Source of the DNA: JAQIBY01 sp051747965
Lineage (GTDB): Bacteria > Bacteroidota > Bacteroidia > Bacteroidales > ML635J-15
Assembly: GCA_051747965.1 (NCBI GenBank)
Contig: JBNJGS010000065.1
Location: 1-16,531, forward strand
Length of the DNA stretch: 16,531 nt
Reading direction: 5' to 3'
In this document: positions 16,239 to 16,531 of the stretch, in pieces
How positions within the stretch are numbered: the first letter of the stretch is position 1
Layout: the number at the start of each line of letters is the position of its first letter
Notes under the pieces: generated by a model
Seen by the model: the letters and a program-made list of their open reading frames with translations, nothing else
The model's database searches: none
What the model was told of the DNA's origin: nothing
Made by a program: the position numbers and the translations under genes

Positions 16239-16531
16239 ATGAAATTTTATATCACTACAACACTAAACACAGACCTCCCACATGCAGTAAAGCGGGCAAC
16301 CGAGGCTTTGAAAGATGAAGGATTTGGTATTTTGAGTCAGATTCCTATCCACGAAAAGTTTAAGGAGAAACTGGATGTGGATTTCCGCAATTACATAATA
16401 CTTGGAGCCTGCAATCCGCCACTGGGGCATCAGGCACTGCAAGTGGAAGATAAAATCGGTACCATGCTGCCATGCAACGTCATCATTCAGGAGGTTGACA
16501 AAAACAAGGTAGAAGTGGCTGCTGTAGATCC
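16239..16531 (+). CDS. DUF302 protein, N-terminal part (cut by right edge)
   Basis: An ATG at 16239, 4 nt after the copB stop, opens a frame that runs to the window edge (97 full codons). It begins MKFYITTTLNTDLPHAVKRA and shows the DUF302 pattern: a helix with KDEGFGILSQIPI, then LGACNPPLGHQALQ (55-68) and GTMLPCNVII (74-83). Two cysteines (C57 and C79) and H64 sit in these conserved blocks. No signal peptide is visible, so a cytosolic location is likely for this part. The family has no assigned function that I can state. Its position right behind a CopB ATPase suggests joint expression and a metal-linked role, which is inference. The C-terminus is missing, so a possible SHOCT-like or membrane tail cannot be judged. 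Confidence 0.85.
   Translation, partial: MKFYITTTLNTDLPHAVKRATEALKDEGFGILSQIPIHEKFKEKLDVDFRNYIILGACNPPLGHQALQVEDKIGTMLPCNVIIQEVDKNKVEVAAVD

Noticed and set aside
1..16531. Mobile element, CRISPR array or defence island
   Set aside because: No transposase, integrase, phage gene, spaced short repeats or defence-family domain is visible; gene content and style are uniformly Bacteroidota housekeeping and envelope functions.

Overview
The window looks like chromosomal DNA of a Bacteroidota species, most likely a Bacteroidales or Marinilabiliales-type bacterium rather than a Flavobacterium; the exact order is inference. The evidence is a type IX secretion (T9SS) C-terminal sorting domain on a PKD-containing carboxypeptidase, the gliding/T9SS-linked pair gldE-gldD, an S46 dipeptidyl peptidase, a CarboxypepD-like/TonB-type outer-membrane barrel protein, and starts that generally lack clear Shine-Dalgarno sequences. 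Coding density is high, most genes are tightly packed, and I see no mobile element, CRISPR array, rRNA or tRNA.

Layout. (1) Positions 1-3200, minus strand: two consecutive M14 metallocarboxypeptidase genes. The first (363-3200) is complete, large and T9SS-sorted. The second starts 12 nt after it and runs off the left edge (1-350); its visible N-terminus is clearly paralogous. (2) Positions 3201-3294: a divergent intergenic region. (3) Positions 3295-8325, plus strand: a compact run of DUF2520 Rossmann protein, KdsC-like HAD phosphatase, UbiA-family prenyltransferase and Maf nucleotide pyrophosphatase, coupled by a 4-nt overlap and gaps of 4 and 1 nt, followed 23 nt later by a secreted DPP11-type S46 peptidase. 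(4) Positions 8366-11295: ssb, gldE, gldD and an Sfp-type phosphopantetheinyl transferase, again nearly contiguous. (5) Positions 11296-11607: a 312-bp gap with a nested hairpin and an 11-bp-period TTAAC repeat, leading to a stand-alone outer-membrane beta-barrel protein (11608-13986) that ends in a strong inverted-repeat terminator. (6) Positions 14222 to the end: a CPH-type (P1B-3, CopB) copper ATPase with a His-rich N-terminus, followed by the start of a DUF302 gene cut by the right edge.

How the genes work together. The two M14 peptidases and the DPP11-type enzyme fit an organism that lives on protein: exported carboxypeptidases plus a dipeptidyl peptidase that removes acidic dipeptides. 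GldD and GldE belong to the accessory set behind T9SS and gliding, the route by which the carboxypeptidase probably leaves the cell. CopB with DUF302 looks like a small copper/silver export unit.

I did not find a clearly new multi-gene defence or mobile system. The points most worth a second look are the substrate-position change in the KdsC-like phosphatase and its unexplained cluster with UbiA, the structured region before the barrel gene, and the CopB-DUF302 pairing with a dyad in its leader.
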